Part shown: in pieces, positions 39,960 through 49,499 of the stretch
Position numbering within the stretch: the first letter of the stretch is position 1
Layout: each line of letters starts with the position of its first letter
Source: Symbiodinium natans
Lineage: Eukaryota; Sar; Dinophyceae; Suessiales; Symbiodiniaceae
NCBI GenBank assembly: GCA_905221605.1
Contig: CAJNDS010002464.1
Coordinates: 217,501 to 278,357 of the forward strand
Reading direction: 5' to 3'
DNA: 60,857 nucleotides
Program-made: the position numbers and the translations under genes
The notes under the pieces: generated by a model
Database searches by the model: none
Told to the model about the DNA's origin: nothing
Seen by the model: the letters and a program-made list of their open reading frames with translations, nothing else

Positions 39960-40063
39960 GTAAACAAAAAACCATAAACCCTGAAACTTTCAACCCTAAC
40001 ACCTAACCCTTAATCCCCAAAACCTAAACCCTCAAACCCCAAGCCCTAAACCTTTAAGCGCAG

Positions 40064-40126
40064 GATCGGCTCGAAGCGTTCGACCTCATTGAGCGCCGAG
40101 CCGAGGAGATGGCGGAGAAGGTCCAG
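40064..40126 (+). CDS. Coding exon, coiled-coil type, GC donor
   Basis: Acceptor taagcgcag, donor CAG|GCGCGAC. Reads DRLEAFDLIERRAEEMAEKV. Without splicing the frame stops at TAG 40142. Confidence 0.65.
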
Positions 40127-40543
40127 GCGCGACAGCATGCTTAGGGGTTTAGGGTTTAGGGTTGAGGGTTTCGGGTTTAGGGTTTAGGGTTTAGGGTTTA
40201 GGGTTTACAGTTCAGTTCAGGGTTTTACGGAGCTTGTAGGGACAGTTTTCGTGCCCAAGGCTTTGTAGGATTTCTCGGGTATACAGGGCCTTATAGGGCT
40301 GATGTTACTATCGGGTTGGTAAATAGGGTTCACAAGTCTCGTAGGGCGCAATGGCTTAAACGGGCTTGTATATGGTTTAGAGAATGTAGGGCGGGGGCTA
40401 GGAGTCGGAGTAGGCCCTGGTTTAGGTTCCCTTACAAGCCCCGTTGAACCAAAAAGGGCACCCTTCGTATTCCAGGGCTAGACGCTTGGGTCACCCTGAA
40501 CCCTAAACCCGAAACCCTAAACCCGCAGGGTTTTGCGGCTTAG

Positions 40544-40574
40544 CGGATGCAAAGATCGAGATCGGATTGTCGAG
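40544..40574 (+). CDS. Micro-exon
   Basis: Reads DAKIEIGLS between cggcttag and GTTTTC. Confidence 0.4.
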
Positions 40575-40640
40575 GTTTTCTTTTGGGATCTGCGATAAGC
40601 ACCAGTATTCCTAGCCCTAAACCTCTAAACCCGAAGCCAG

Positions 40641-40683
40641 TACGGCCAGGCAGGGGAAGGTGATGGGTCGAGGCTTGCTCAGG
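40641..40683 (+). CDS. Short coding exon
   Basis: Acceptor cgaagccag, donor CAGG|GTTCGG. Reads YGQAGEGDGSRLAQ. Confidence 0.45.
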
Positions 40684-40744
40684 GTTCGGGCTTCCAAAGT
40701 TCGATCGGGGTTTAAGGTCCCCCCACGTACTATTGCTTTGGGAG

Positions 40745-40905
40745 CTACCTCCAGTGATTGAGGGGTGTTTGTGGAGCAGGAGTTGCGGGTGTCGCTTGTC
40801 CCTATAGCAAACAAAACATCGTGGCAACGGAGCCAGTCTGTATGAGTGGCGTTGGACGTGCTACTCCATGCCTATGTTCGAACAAGAGAATATTCTAGGA
40901 GAACG
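40745..40905 (+). CDS. Possible coding segment, Cys-rich
   Basis: One frame reads GVCGAGVAGVACPYSKQNIV then ATEPVCMSGVGRATPCLC; a second frame is open over the first half. Boundaries not fixed. Confidence 0.35.
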
Positions 40906-40984
40906 TTCTGTTTAGAATTCCCCTTTCCTTGTTCGCAAAAGCCGTTGCGGCAAAAAGGCGCGTTGGCCGTGAATTGCTCAAGGT

Positions 40985-41060
40985 TCGAAAAACTGCCTTC
41001 GCGAGCCTTCGCCCTTCGCCTAGCCTTCGCAAGCCTTCGCCTAGCCTTCTTGGGGGTCGC
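40985..41060. repeat. Short GCCTTCGC tandem repeat
   Basis: Irregular copies of ccttcgc/agccttcgc. Confidence 0.7.
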
Positions 41061-41499
41061 AAATCTTCGCCATCTTTTTCCGCCGGCCACCTAACGACAA
41101 CATTTTTTTTGCCTTCTCATGCCGTTTGAGTTCCTCCACGTCATGTTTTGGGGCTTGTGCCGCCAGTCCTGGCGCTGGCTGCACCTATCTGCCACGTGCA
41201 CTGGTACTTTATTTGCTGCATGTTTTGTTTTCTTTGTCAACCAGACCCTGAACCTAAACCCTACACCCTAAACCCGCTCAATCTGGACTGCCTTGGTTGT
41301 CACCTGTTCAGACCTGGTCTGGAAGCGGACCCCGTTCTGTTTGGTTGTTGTTGTATGAAAGTGGTGCAGTGACGTGATGTTGCACACTGCACACCATTAT
41401 GGCACACGAATCGGGTATCAGAAGCGTTCATACTCAATTCCTGACCCCTCGACCCCTGAAAGCCCTGAACCTTACCTCATAAACTTGCGTGGGCTCCCC

Positions 41500-41566
41500 T
41501 AAACCCTAAACCCTAAACCCTAAACCCTAAACCCTAAACCCTAAACCCTAAACCCTAAACCCTAAC
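41500..41566. repeat. CCCTAAA array before an exon
   Basis: About 9 units ending just upstream of acceptor actcccaag (41573). Confidence 0.9.
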
Positions 41567-41573
41567 TCCCAAG

Positions 41574-41647
41574 GCTCACGCCCAGAGCCCGACACCCCAC
41601 CGCCCTCCCTCCCACAAGGCTTTGGACTCTGACCTCGAGAACGCCAG
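41574..41647 (+). CDS. Coding exon with GC donor
   Basis: Reads AHAQSPTPHRPPSHKALDSD; donor CCAG|GCCTCC. Confidence 0.6.
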
Positions 41648-41827
41648 GCCTCCTCGTCTGCCAGCATCCCTAAACAGTTTTTTGAGGGCATAGGGTTCAG
41701 AATTTTAGGAATGGTAACGTTTAGCCTTTTTTTCCTTAGCTATTGGCGAAGTAAGTCAACCCTAAACCCGAAACGCAGTAAGCCTAAAGGACAACAAACT
41801 CTACCAGCAACGGAAAGCTCTATCCTA

Positions 41828-41946
41828 GGTAGGATAAGGGGGACCATTAAAAGGGAACCCCTTCTGAACCCTCTTCTGGCTCTCTTAAACAGGGACCTTA
41901 TTCAGAGGGTCTTTTTGCCCAAGGGTCCCCCTAATCCTATCCCCTA
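41828..41946. mobile_element. GTAGGATAAGGGGGACC element, uninterrupted copy
   Basis: Ends are inverses; the interior ctctcttaaacagggacctt matches 27671-27822. This copy lacks the telomeric insertion. Confidence 0.8.
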
Positions 41947-41991
41947 CTCTACAAGCACTAAGCCCTAAAGGCCCAAGCCTCTCGAACTTAG

Positions 41992-42028
41992 AAGCGGAGA
42001 ACACAACACGGTGCGGAGCAGTACCGAG
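41992..42028 (+). CDS. Short coding exon
   Basis: Acceptor cgaactta|g, donor CGAG|GTAGGG. Reads KRRTQHGAEQYR. Confidence 0.5.
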
Positions 42029-42093
42029 GTAGGGCTCTGTGTGGGTTTCGGGTCTAGGGCTTCTGAATCCTAGATGGGGGTGACCTAGAACAG

Positions 42094-42178
42094 GTCAGGA
42101 GCAAAGTGAAGAAGAGACCCACGAAACGACCTTTACCTTCGAACGCCTCCCCCACCCAACCCAACCCAATCTCCGCAA
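42094..42178 (+). CDS. Coding exon, basic and Pro-rich
   Basis: Acceptor ctagaacag, donor GCAA|GTGTGTTC. Reads VRSKVKKRPTKRPLPSNASP. Confidence 0.6.
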
Positions 42179-42221
42179 GTGTGTTCAATCAAACCCTTGT
42201 CAACCCTTCAAAGCCATATGA

Positions 42222-42330
42222 AGCAGGGTTTATTTTACTGTTTTTGGTGAGTGTATATAAGGTTCCTTTTTAGTATTGGTGAGTGTATATATTTGGTGTC
42301 CTTTTGGGGGTACAAGAAATATATACCCTA
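42222..42330. mobile_element. Dispersed element, 'gtgagtgtata' family, copy 2
   Basis: Matches 2130-2250: tttttggtgagtgtatataa, aaggttcctttttagtattgg, tggtgtccttttgggggtac. Confidence 0.6.
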
Positions 42331-42444
42331 CATCATATCTGAAAATCTCATGGGGGGTGCTGCTGTTTTACATGAAGGCTCTTTTGGTAGAGGTGCCGTT
42401 GTTTCTCGATTCCCTACTTGGAGGGAATTTGCAATCGAAAGCCG
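42317..42444 (+). CDS. Coding exon overlapping the right end of a dispersed element
   Basis: Reads YIISENLMGGAAVLHEGSFG then RGAVVSRFPTWREFAIESR, ending at CCG|GTAAAA. Very exon-like; the left boundary (gggtacaag) lies in the element's end. Confidence 0.6.
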
Positions 42445-42572
42445 GTAAAAAACCCAAACCCTAAACCCTGAACCCTAAACCCTACACCCTAAACCCTGAA
42501 CCCTACACCCTACAAACCCTTAACCCTAAACCCTACAAACCCTGGACCTTAAAACCCTTCGAGCCAAAGCAG

Positions 42573-42638
42573 GAGCCGAAGCGCCTCGCCACCGCGGGTA
42601 TCTCGGCTGAGGCCCTCGGCCGGCCTGTGGGGCAGTAG
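42573..42638 (+). CDS. Coding exon, reaches TAG
   Basis: Acceptor ccaaagcag. Reads EPKRLATAGISAEALGRPVG then TAG (42636-42638). A donor GTATCT at 42598 would avoid the stop. Either a terminal exon or a shorter internal one. Confidence 0.5.
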   Translation, partial: EPKRLATAGISAEALGRPVGQ

Positions 42639-42780
42639 GGCTTTTCGGGTTTTTGGGTTTAGGGTTTAGGGTTTGGGGTTTAGGGTTGAGGGTTTAGGGT
42701 TGAGGGTTTCGGGTTTAGGGTTGCGGGTTTCGGGTTTAGGGTTTCCTCCTGCCGTCCTGTGACTCCACGTGGAAGCTCAG

Positions 42781-42831
42781 GAGATGCTTCTGAGCCCGGT
42801 GACCTTGGACACCCAAGCTTGCTCCCGGCAG
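42781..42831 (+). CDS. Coding exon
   Basis: Acceptor gaagctcag, donor CAG|GTTTTTAGG. 17 codons reading EMLLSPVTLDTQACSRQ. Confidence 0.6.
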
Positions 42832-42961
42832 GTTTTTAGGGTTTAGGGTTTAGGGTTTAGGGTTTAAGCTTAAGGCCCTTGGGGCTCAATTAAGGTTGAA
42901 GGGTGAACCCGAAGCCTTACCCCAGAAACACGCCCCCAAACACCTGCGAATCTTTTTGCAG

Positions 42962-43032
42962 GCCAGAGGAGAATCCCGACCTCACGCTGGAGGGCAAGGG
43001 GAATGCAGCCTCACGGGTTCCTAAAGCTGCAA
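42962..43032 (+). CDS. Coding exon
   Basis: Acceptor ctttttgcag, donor CAA|GTATAG. Reads PEENPDLTLEGKGNAASRVP. Confidence 0.6.
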
Positions 43033-43364
43033 GTATAGGGGCTTAGGGTTTCGGGTTTAGGGTTTAGGGTTCAGGGTTCAAGGGTTTAGGATTTGGGGCT
43101 TGAGCTGTCGGATTTAGGGATTTATGGTCTAAGGGCAGTTCTCCAAATTATAGTCCCTTGTTGGGGTACCCTATGTATGAGTTTTAGGTGCCGTGTTGCA
43201 ACAGGAACCGCAGTAGAGACCATAAGTTCCCCGTGTAGGGTGCAGAGGGCCTTGGGGGTTTCCATTGGGGTCGTTGCATTCCCCCCAAACCCGAAATCCC
43301 CAAACCTAAACCCTAAACCCTAAACCCCAAAGCGCAAACAAACATCCAGGCCATCCCGGCATAG

Positions 43365-43446
43365 AAAGCCACACGAGCAGGAGAAGACCAACTACCAGCC
43401 GTGCACGCCCGCAAGACTTCGCTGTCGGCAACGTGGGAAGCCAGAG
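43365..43446 (+). CDS. Coding exon; frame continues to 43655
   Basis: Acceptor ccggcatag, donor AGAG|GTGAAGG. Reads KATRAGEDQLPAVHARKTSL. The same frame stays open to a TAA-type end near 43655 (RGRQSNQLRGRETARHVQHH), so this may be one 290-nt exon. Confidence 0.5.
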
Positions 43447-44251
43447 GTGAAGGAGGAGGTCTCGGCCAAAGGGGGAAAGACCAGCCACAAACGACGGAGA
43501 CTTGCAATGTGAAATACCATCGGGGGCGCCAAAGCAATCAGCTACGCGGCCGGGAGACGGCCCGCCATGTGCAACACCACCATGGGCACCTGAACAAAAT
43601 CACATCACCGTCCAAACCCCAAACCCGAAACCCTAGATTCCCACTCGGCCTGTAAGCGAACTTTGAAAGCGTTCTTCCCGGAATCTTACAGGAGATCAAA
43701 GCCTGTAGGCTTTGGGGTTGCAGAGTCAGGGGTGAGGGGCTGGGACCCTCAGCCCGAAACCCTCCTTGGGGTCATAAGGGTTGGGGTTGTTGAGAGGGCT
43801 TAGGCTTGAGAGTTGAGTGAGCGGTGTAAGCTCCAAACCCTTAAACCCCTAAAGCCCTCAATATCTCTAAGCCTGCAACCCAAAAATCCTCGACCGAAAC
43901 CCTGAAGCATTTTTTGAACCAACTCATGGGAACTTCTAAGTTGGAATATGTTAGGGTTTTGAGGACTTAGGGCTGAGGGTTCTATGGCCCCGGTTGTAAG
44001 TAGACATGAATCTCCACACCCGAAGCTCGAAACCCTAAAGCCCTAAACCCTCCACCCAAAAGTCTTATAGAAGCCCTGGAGACTCAACGCCCGAACAATC
44101 CTGAGAACCCTACCCCCAAAGCCCTAAAAGCCACCAAAAAGACCCTAAGCACCCCACAGCAGCCACAAGTGCCACCACAAACTTAAATACCCTAAACAGC
44201 CTAGAAGCCCCTAACAAAAACTGAAAATACCCAAAAGGCCCTTTAAAATGC

Positions 44252-44255
<4 letters not shown>

Positions 44256-44305
<50 letters not shown>

Positions 44306-44310
44306 CATAT
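44256..44310. repeat. (AC)n(AT)n microsatellite
   Basis: Compound dinucleotide repeat, followed by TA and GA microsatellites to about 44390 and again at 44510-44550. Confidence 0.95.
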
Positions 44311-44560
44311 GCACACACTGTTAGTGTATAAATCAGTACATATTTGTCTATATACACATATATTTATAGAGAGAGAGAGAGAGAGAGAGTCATTTGGGTA
44401 GTAGATGCATGTGTGTCCAGCTTTGATATCGTTGAGTTGTATATTTATAGTTTTAGCTTAAAGCACTGACCTACGCAAAACTCGGGCCTGCATTGCGACG
44501 TTTTCTGTATATATACATATATATATATATATGTATATGTATATATGTCCAATTCCACAG

Positions 44561-44610
44561 CCCTGAGGCTGAGAAGCCTCCCAGCCGGATAGCGAGTCCC
44601 ATCTTCCAAG
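44561..44610 (+). CDS. Coding exon
   Basis: Acceptor aattccacag, donor CAAG|GTGCTTTCC. Reads PEAEKPPSRIASPIFQ. Confidence 0.6.
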
Positions 44611-44802
44611 GTGCTTTCCGGGGAGGGGAGGGGGGGGTGGGTTTAGGGTTTAGGGTTTAGGGTTTAGGGTTCGGGGTTTGGGGTCTAGGGTGTAGGGAGT
44701 AGGGTTTAGGGTTAGGGGGGGCGGGGGGGGGGGGGGGGGGGGGGTGGGGGTAGGAAAAACAATCCCAAAAAGTGTGGGGGGTTTTGGGTTTAGGGTTTAC
44801 AG

Positions 44803-44897
44803 GGCCTTGAGGACTTGATGGATTCGGGGACCAAGCGGAGAATGGTTCGACGTGCGAGGGCTCAGATTCGCACCGATGAACTGCAAGCTGGGAAATC
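44803..44897 (+). CDS. Coding exon, basic helix
   Basis: Acceptor ggtttacag, donor TC|GTTTAAG. Reads GLEDLMDSGTKRRMVRRARA then QIRTDELQAGKS. Confidence 0.7.
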
Positions 44898-45006
44898 GTT
44901 TAAGTTTTACTACAGGGCCCGGAAAAATCACTAACTGTATTTTCCTTATGGTCCTTATATAACTATATTATAATCGCCCCCGAGACCCTGTTCCAAGTAT
45001 TAAGGC

Positions 45007-45126
45007 ACCCCCCCATATTACGTTTCTTGGTGGCGCCTCCACACTTCCCGCTGGGCTTGCTGCAGGTGTGGCTTCAGGTTTTGTGGCATGGGTTTGCTCA
45101 TCCATGGCAGCACGAAGTGCCATGCG
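45007..45126 (+). CDS. Possible coding exon, hydrophobic
   Basis: Reads LRFLVAPPHFPLGLLQVWLQ then WHGFAHPWQHEVPC, ending at G|GTTGAACGG. Other frames are also open. Confidence 0.4.
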
Positions 45127-45257
45127 GTTGAACGGCATGGTTTAGGGTTTGGGGTTTACCTCTCTTGGGTTTAGGGTTTAGGCCAAGGTTTAGGCCCTAG
45201 GGTTTGGGGTTTAGCGTTTAGGGTTTGGGGGTTGGGGTTTGGGGCTTCTTGCTTTAG

Positions 45258-45336
45258 GAGCATGACAGTGGCCGAAGAAACATGCCAAAGAGCCGAGAAT
45301 CACACGTCTCAGTCTGAAGTTGATGCTACCACAATG
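45258..45336 (+). CDS. Coding exon, coiled-coil type
   Basis: Acceptor tgctttag, donor ATG|GTAATA. Reads MTVAEETCQRAENHTSQSEV. Confidence 0.65.
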
Positions 45337-45593
45337 GTAATATAGGGGCCTTAAGAATTAGAGTAGGTTTTCTTTAATTTTTAGTTTTTTTTTTGGGGGG
45401 GGGGGTCTTGTAATTCTCCCGACCCCAAGACTGCGTATCCCTCTTCATCCAAATCCAAGAGGGGCTAGGGGTTTAGGTTTTACAGCTTGGATCGTGGGCA
45501 GTTTTTGTCTCAGGGTACTACATTCTATTGAGTTCGAATGGCCGCTAGCCCTAAACCCTAAGCCCTAAACCCAAACGAGTCATTGGATGGTAG

Positions 45594-45664
45594 GATCGCC
45601 TGCGCAGGAACTGGGTGGGCCAAGGCCCTGCCGAGAAGGCCCTACTCGGCGGGATCGACGAGAG
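45594..45664 (+). CDS. Coding exon with GC donor
   Basis: Acceptor ggatggtag, donor GAGAG|GCGCCC. Reads DRLRRNWVGQGPAEKALLGG. Phase matches 45336. Confidence 0.65.
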
Positions 45665-45927
45665 GCGCCCCCCCAGGGTTTAAGGTTTAGGGTTTGGGGT
45701 TTGGGGTTTGGGGTTTAGGGTTTACGGTTTAGGGGTTTCGGGTTTAGGGGTTTGCAACAGTATCTCCCAGTCCTAGACCCGGAAGCCGAAAGCCCTAAGC
45801 CCCAAACCCTGAACCGTAGCCCTCAAGACCTGTGCAAATAGATGTCTTCACGCCCCCTTGCAGCAGCCTAAACCCTAAACCCTAAACCCTGAACCCTCAA
45901 CCAAAAACAAGTATCTCCATCCTGCAG

Positions 45928-45978
45928 CCTCTTCAGGCCCCGACGCACCCCAGCTGCAGCTGCTGAGGCTCCGCGCAG
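45928..45978 (+). CDS. Coding exon
   Basis: Acceptor catcctgcag, donor GCAG|GTTTTAG. The phase-matched frame reads LFRPRRTPAAAAEAPR; another reads SSGPDAPQLQLLRLRA. Confidence 0.5.
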
Positions 45979-46224
45979 GTTTTAGTGCTTCGGGCTGAGG
46001 GTGGAGGGCTTAGGGTTTAGGGTTTAGGGTTTAGGGCTTAGGGCTTAGGGTTTAGGGTTTAGGGTTTAGGGTTTAGGGGGTGTGGAGCACGCTTTTGGGG
46101 TCTGGGGTCGAATGTTCCCTAAACCCAAAGCACCCTAAAACGCCGTAAACACCCTAACCCTGACATATGGGGTTCTGGGTTTCGGGTTCAGAGTTCAGGG
46201 TTTAGGGCCAGGTTTGGGTGCCAG

Positions 46225-46246
46225 CGCCTGGGGCTCGATGACCTTG
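46225..46246 (+). CDS. Micro-exon
   Basis: 22 nt, RLGLDDL, between gggtgccag and GTTTCGGG. Confidence 0.35.
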
Positions 46247-46439
46247 GTTTCGGGCTCAGGGGTTCGAAGGTTTTAATGCATATGGGTTGCCTGGATTTAG
46301 GGTTTAGGGTTGAAGGGCTTCAGGGTTTTGGATGTCTTACTAGGGATCAGTCTATAGGGTTTATGGGGTTGAGGAGCTTCAGGGGGTTGGAGGCCTTAGG
46401 ATCAGTCTACAGGGCTTATAGGAGTTAAGGGTTTAGGGT

Positions 46440-46660
46440 TTGGGGGTTCTTTGCTCCCGTCGCTTGTGTCCTGCGCTGAAGGTAGGCCCGCAAAAAGCCT
46501 AGCAGACATTCCCGTCCTCTCCCTGTTAGGCTTCCACAGCGGACGTATTGGCCGCGTTGTTTTTGTTTGGTTCATTGGCGCCGGAACTACCTCTGAACCC
46601 CTTAGCACTGCAAGGGGGGCCTCACCCCTAATCCCCAAAAACTACTCTAGTGGTCGGACA
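46440..46660. other. Open on both strands, coding status unclear
   Basis: The plus frame reads SLADIPVLSLLGFHSGRIGR; the minus frame reads QTKTTRPIRPLWKPNRERTG. An acceptor ttccacag at 46539 favours plus weakly. Confidence 0.3.
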
Positions 46661-46675
46661 AATTAGTAAGAGTAT

Positions 46676-46750
46676 TGCCGCATGGTCCCTTTAGAGCTGG
46701 ACGATAATACCCCTCCAACAACCCTATTCCAATTCTTAAGGCCCCTAGAT
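46676..46750. mobile_element. Dispersed element fragment, CATGGTCCCTTTA...CCCTATTCCAA family
   Basis: aacaaccctattccaattcttaaggcccc is close to the core of ankyrin introns 2 and 4 and to 44925-45020. Confidence 0.5.
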
Positions 46751-46969
46751 GAAGCCCTGAGCCCTGAGCAGCCAAACAGCTTCCTAACTGCCAGAGCTAA
46801 AGCCTCAGTCCTAAACAACGGTTTAGGGTTCAGAGTGCAGGGGCTTTAGGGCTTAGGGTTTCGTGGGGTTTAGGGCTTAGGGCTTTGGGTTTAGGGATTC
46901 GGGCTGAGGGCTTAGAGCAGGTATGTGGTTGAGGGTTTAGGGTTTTAGGGTTTAGGGCCTGACTGCAAG

Positions 46970-47024
46970 GGAGCAGCTCGTCAGTTTAGCCGGCCTCCCA
47001 GCGGACCTGCAGAAGAAGCTTCAG
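46970..47024 (+). CDS. Coding exon
   Basis: Acceptor gactgcaag, donor CAG|GTGCTT. Reads EQLVSLAGLPADLQKKLQ. Confidence 0.65.
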
Positions 47025-47584
47025 GTGCTTCCACCCTGCTTGGGGCTTCTAGGGCTTGTTTGGGGTTTTGGGGTTCCCTAACCCCTAAACCCTACACCGC
47101 AAACTAATTTAGGGCTCCGGATGTTCTCGGAAAGCATGGTGGGGTCGCAGTCGGATGGGGTCTAGGGTTAGGGTTGGAGATTACAGTAAGGTTTTGGTTT
47201 CATTGGGGTGTAGGGTGTAGGGCTTAGGGTATACGGGGGGCCAAAGGCTTAACCATATAAGACGCTCAGCAGCCTGAACCCCGTTTCATCACCAGGTCTC
47301 CCTTTGATTCCGAGATTTCTGGGAAGCCGGTTAGTACAGCAAAAGGGGCCCCCTCCCTGTGTGGCTGGGTTGAGTATTCGAGTGCTTGAGGTATAGAACC
47401 TCTGGGTGTCGGTTTGTTTTACATACATTGGGTTGTTCGGATATGCCTGGGAATGTTCGTGTTTTGAAGATTCTGCCAAGGCCGCTTGTGCTTACTGGGT
47501 GGAAGGAAAAGATGCATTACCATGATACCATGGTCACCAGCGCTTTGTTCTTTCATAACCAATTGTCAGAGTTGTGCGGAACAG

Positions 47585-47705
47585 CAGTGGCTCGGATGTC
47601 TTGAGAACCCTCGATGCCAGGCCAGCCCTGGGCAGAGCGTTTTTCCGTGCCTGGCCCAGCAAACCCTGCCCCCTGAACCCTATGCCGTAATGCCTAGGAA
47701 CCTTG
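47585..47705 (+). CDS. Coding exon ending in an element
   Basis: Acceptor tgcggaacag. Reads QWLGCLENPRCQASPGQSVF then PCLAQQTLPPEPYAVMPRN. The donor G|GTAGTGG lies in the left end of an element (CTTGGTAG). Confidence 0.55.
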
Positions 47706-47795
47706 GTAGTGGCAATCGGTTGTGGGTTCCCTTGTAAAGTAGTTAACTAGAAAAGGGTGCCCTTATTGTAGTATGGTTAGTGGGCCACCAAGGAC
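47700..47795. mobile_element. Inverted-repeat element, CTTGGTAGCC family
   Basis: accttggtagtggc and gggccaccaaggacc are inverse ends; ACC at both sides. Confidence 0.6.
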
Positions 47796-47876
47796 CCTAA
47801 AGTTTACCAAAAGTCTGAAAACTCCCGACACTAAAGCCCAAAACCCTGAATTGGTTTTGGCTTGTATAGGGCCCAG

Positions 47877-47949
47877 GGTCGCACAGATATTATTCTTTCT
47901 GCAGCCCTGTCTTTAAGAATCGTTGAAGCATGTTATCTTCCTGTTGTTG
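47877..47949 (+). CDS. Coding exon with consensus donor
   Basis: Acceptor gggcccag, donor TTG|GTAAGTG. Reads GRTDIILSAALSLRIVEACY. The intron begins as a member of the 'gtgagtgtatg' element family. Confidence 0.65.
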
Positions 47950-48315
47950 GTAAGTGTACATGTGGTTTCTTAAGTAAATTTGGTGAGTGCATGTCTGGTG
48001 CGTCCCTTCTGGGGGCCTGTTGGAGATGCTATGTAACTGTTGCCCTAAACCCTAAACTCTCTGCTTCCGAGGGTGGGCCTACACTCGGTCAAGAAATCCC
48101 AAACCCTTCATCCTTAAACCTTATATCCCTAAACCCTTAGTCCCGAAATCCCTAGACCTTCTAAACGCCTCTCTAGATTCCAGTACCTTTCTAGGCAGCC
48201 TACAAAGCTCCGCGGACCCAAGACCCTAAACCCTCAACCCGACCCCCTTTTTTCCTATCTTCGGGACCCGTCTTCATGGATCCCCATCTCCTGGCACGCG
48301 CCCAACGCCTTGCAG

Positions 48316-48423
48316 GAGGGGTTAGTGCTTCGGCCGGAGAATTACACAGCACCCCTTTCAGGCCGTGTACGAGCAACCCTAGCAGCTGCGGAACTGGAAC
48401 CCGGAAACGGCGATGACGACAAG
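48316..48423 (+). CDS. Coding exon, first of a phase-consistent run
   Basis: Acceptor gccttgcag, donor AAG|GTGCATG. 36 codons reading EGLVLRPENYTAPLSGRVRA then TLAAAELEPGNGDDDK. The run 48316-49178 (six exons) joins without a phase conflict. Confidence 0.65.
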
Positions 48424-48449
48424 GTGCATGTTGCGTTTGCTGGGTTCAG

Positions 48450-48606
48450 CCCGCGATTGCCGCGCAACTGCGGCTGTCGAAGCACGGCCGGCGGTTCAAA
48501 GCTTACAAGAGCAGGGCGGACAAAAACCAACAGAAGCAACAGCGCCCCGGACAACGGGAGCCCGGCTTGGACCAACAGGCTTGCAGACTTGAAGCTCTTG
48601 GACTGG
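48450..48606 (+). CDS. Coding exon, Gln/Lys-rich
   Basis: Reads AAQLRLSKHGRRFKAYKSRA then DKNQQKQQRPGQREPGLDQQ. The upstream intron would be only 26 nt (or 59 nt using acceptor tgtcgaag); both keep frame. Confidence 0.65.
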
Positions 48607-48705
48607 GTTTAGGGTTCAGGGTTCAGGGTTCAGGGTTCAGGGTTCAGGGTTCAGGGTTCAGGGTTTAGGGTTTAGGGTTTAGGGTTTAGGGTTTAGGGTT
48701 TCGAG

Positions 48706-48735
48706 GCTACGAGCTGCCGGGCATGCACCATCTAA
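48706..48735 (+). CDS. Micro-exon before an element intron
   Basis: Reads YELPGMHHL. Phase 1 start and end, matching neighbours. Confidence 0.55.
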   Translation, partial: ATSCRACTI

Positions 48736-48868
48736 GTACCTTCCCTTGGTAGCCCAGTAGTACCCTTGACCTTTTTTTGGCTGTTCTGAACTCCCTTGCA
48801 AAGTAAAGGTAGCGAATCCAACCCAAAAAAGGATGCCCTTATTTTAAGATGGTTTCTGGGCAACCAAG
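48736..48868. mobile_element. Introner-like element, CTTGGTAGCC family
   Basis: Ends cttggtagcccag and the inverse of gggcaaccaag, flanked by GTACCTT (48736-48742, 48869-48875). GT comes from the left duplication, AG from the element's last bases; removing 133 nt keeps the frame. Confidence 0.75.
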
Positions 48869-48888
48869 GTACCTTACCTAGACAAAAG
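48869..48888 (+). CDS. Micro-exon after element intron
   Basis: 20 nt completing S-T-L-P-R-Q-K, donor AAG|GTCCC. Confidence 0.45.
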
Positions 48889-48962
48889 GTCCCAAACATT
48901 CCCTGAACCCAAAGTGTGACATCTACGGCCCCCCATCGAATGCCTTAACCCTGACATGCAAG

Positions 48963-48993
48963 AAGCTACTAAGCTACTACCTGAACATGGGAG
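48963..48993 (+). CDS. Coding exon
   Basis: Acceptor acatgcaag, donor GGAG|GTGGAG. Reads KLLSYYLNMG. Confidence 0.55.
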
Positions 48994-49070
48994 GTGGAGC
49001 TGAGGGCTTTTTGAGCTGCTGTGTTTATCGTATTTCCGTTCCCAGGCTCCTCAATGAGGCTTGAGTCCAG

Positions 49071-49178
49071 GCTTTATCGCACCGTACAAGCTGAGAGGGC
49101 GGTGCGAAGGGGACAATACTGAGGTTCAGATGCTCATGAAAAATGTTCATGCAAGTGATTTGCATGACATGGAACCGA
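49071..49178 (+). CDS. Coding exon; intron starts GCCCTCAACCC
   Basis: Acceptor ttgagtccag (77-nt intron). Reads FIAPYKLRGRCEGDNTEVQM then LMKNVHASDLHDMEP. GC donor A|GCCCTCAACCC. Confidence 0.65.
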
Positions 49179-49235
49179 GCCCTCAACCCGAAACCCTAAA
49201 CCCAAAGTCCTAAACCCTAAACCCAATGAGCTCAG

Positions 49236-49309
49236 GAGCAGGCCCCCGTCAGCGGGCGCAGCGATAGCGCTTTGCCGGCCGCAGCGGCCGAGCTCAGGAC
49301 CAGTGTGGG
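49236..49309 (+). CDS. Coding exon, Ala/Ser-rich
   Basis: Acceptor gagctcag, donor GG|GTTTAGGG. Reads EQAPVSGRSDSALPAAAAEL. Confidence 0.6.
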
Positions 49310-49399
49310 GTTTAGGGTTTGGTGCTAGGGTTTAGGGTTTAGTGTTTAGGGTTTAGGGTTTAAGGTTTCGGCTTAGGGTTTAGGGTTTAGGGCTTGCAG

Positions 49400-49448
49400 G
49401 CTGCGGGTCTCCTGGTCTCGAGGATTCGGGCCGAAGTTCCGGCTGAAG
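49400..49448 (+). CDS. Coding exon
   Basis: Acceptor gcttgcag, donor GAAG|GTCTCAG. Reads AAGLLVSRIRAEVPAE. Confidence 0.6.
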
Positions 49449-49499
49449 GTCTCAGGGCAGCCTTTCAGCCTGGCTGAATGCGGTTGATGGGTGGATTGC

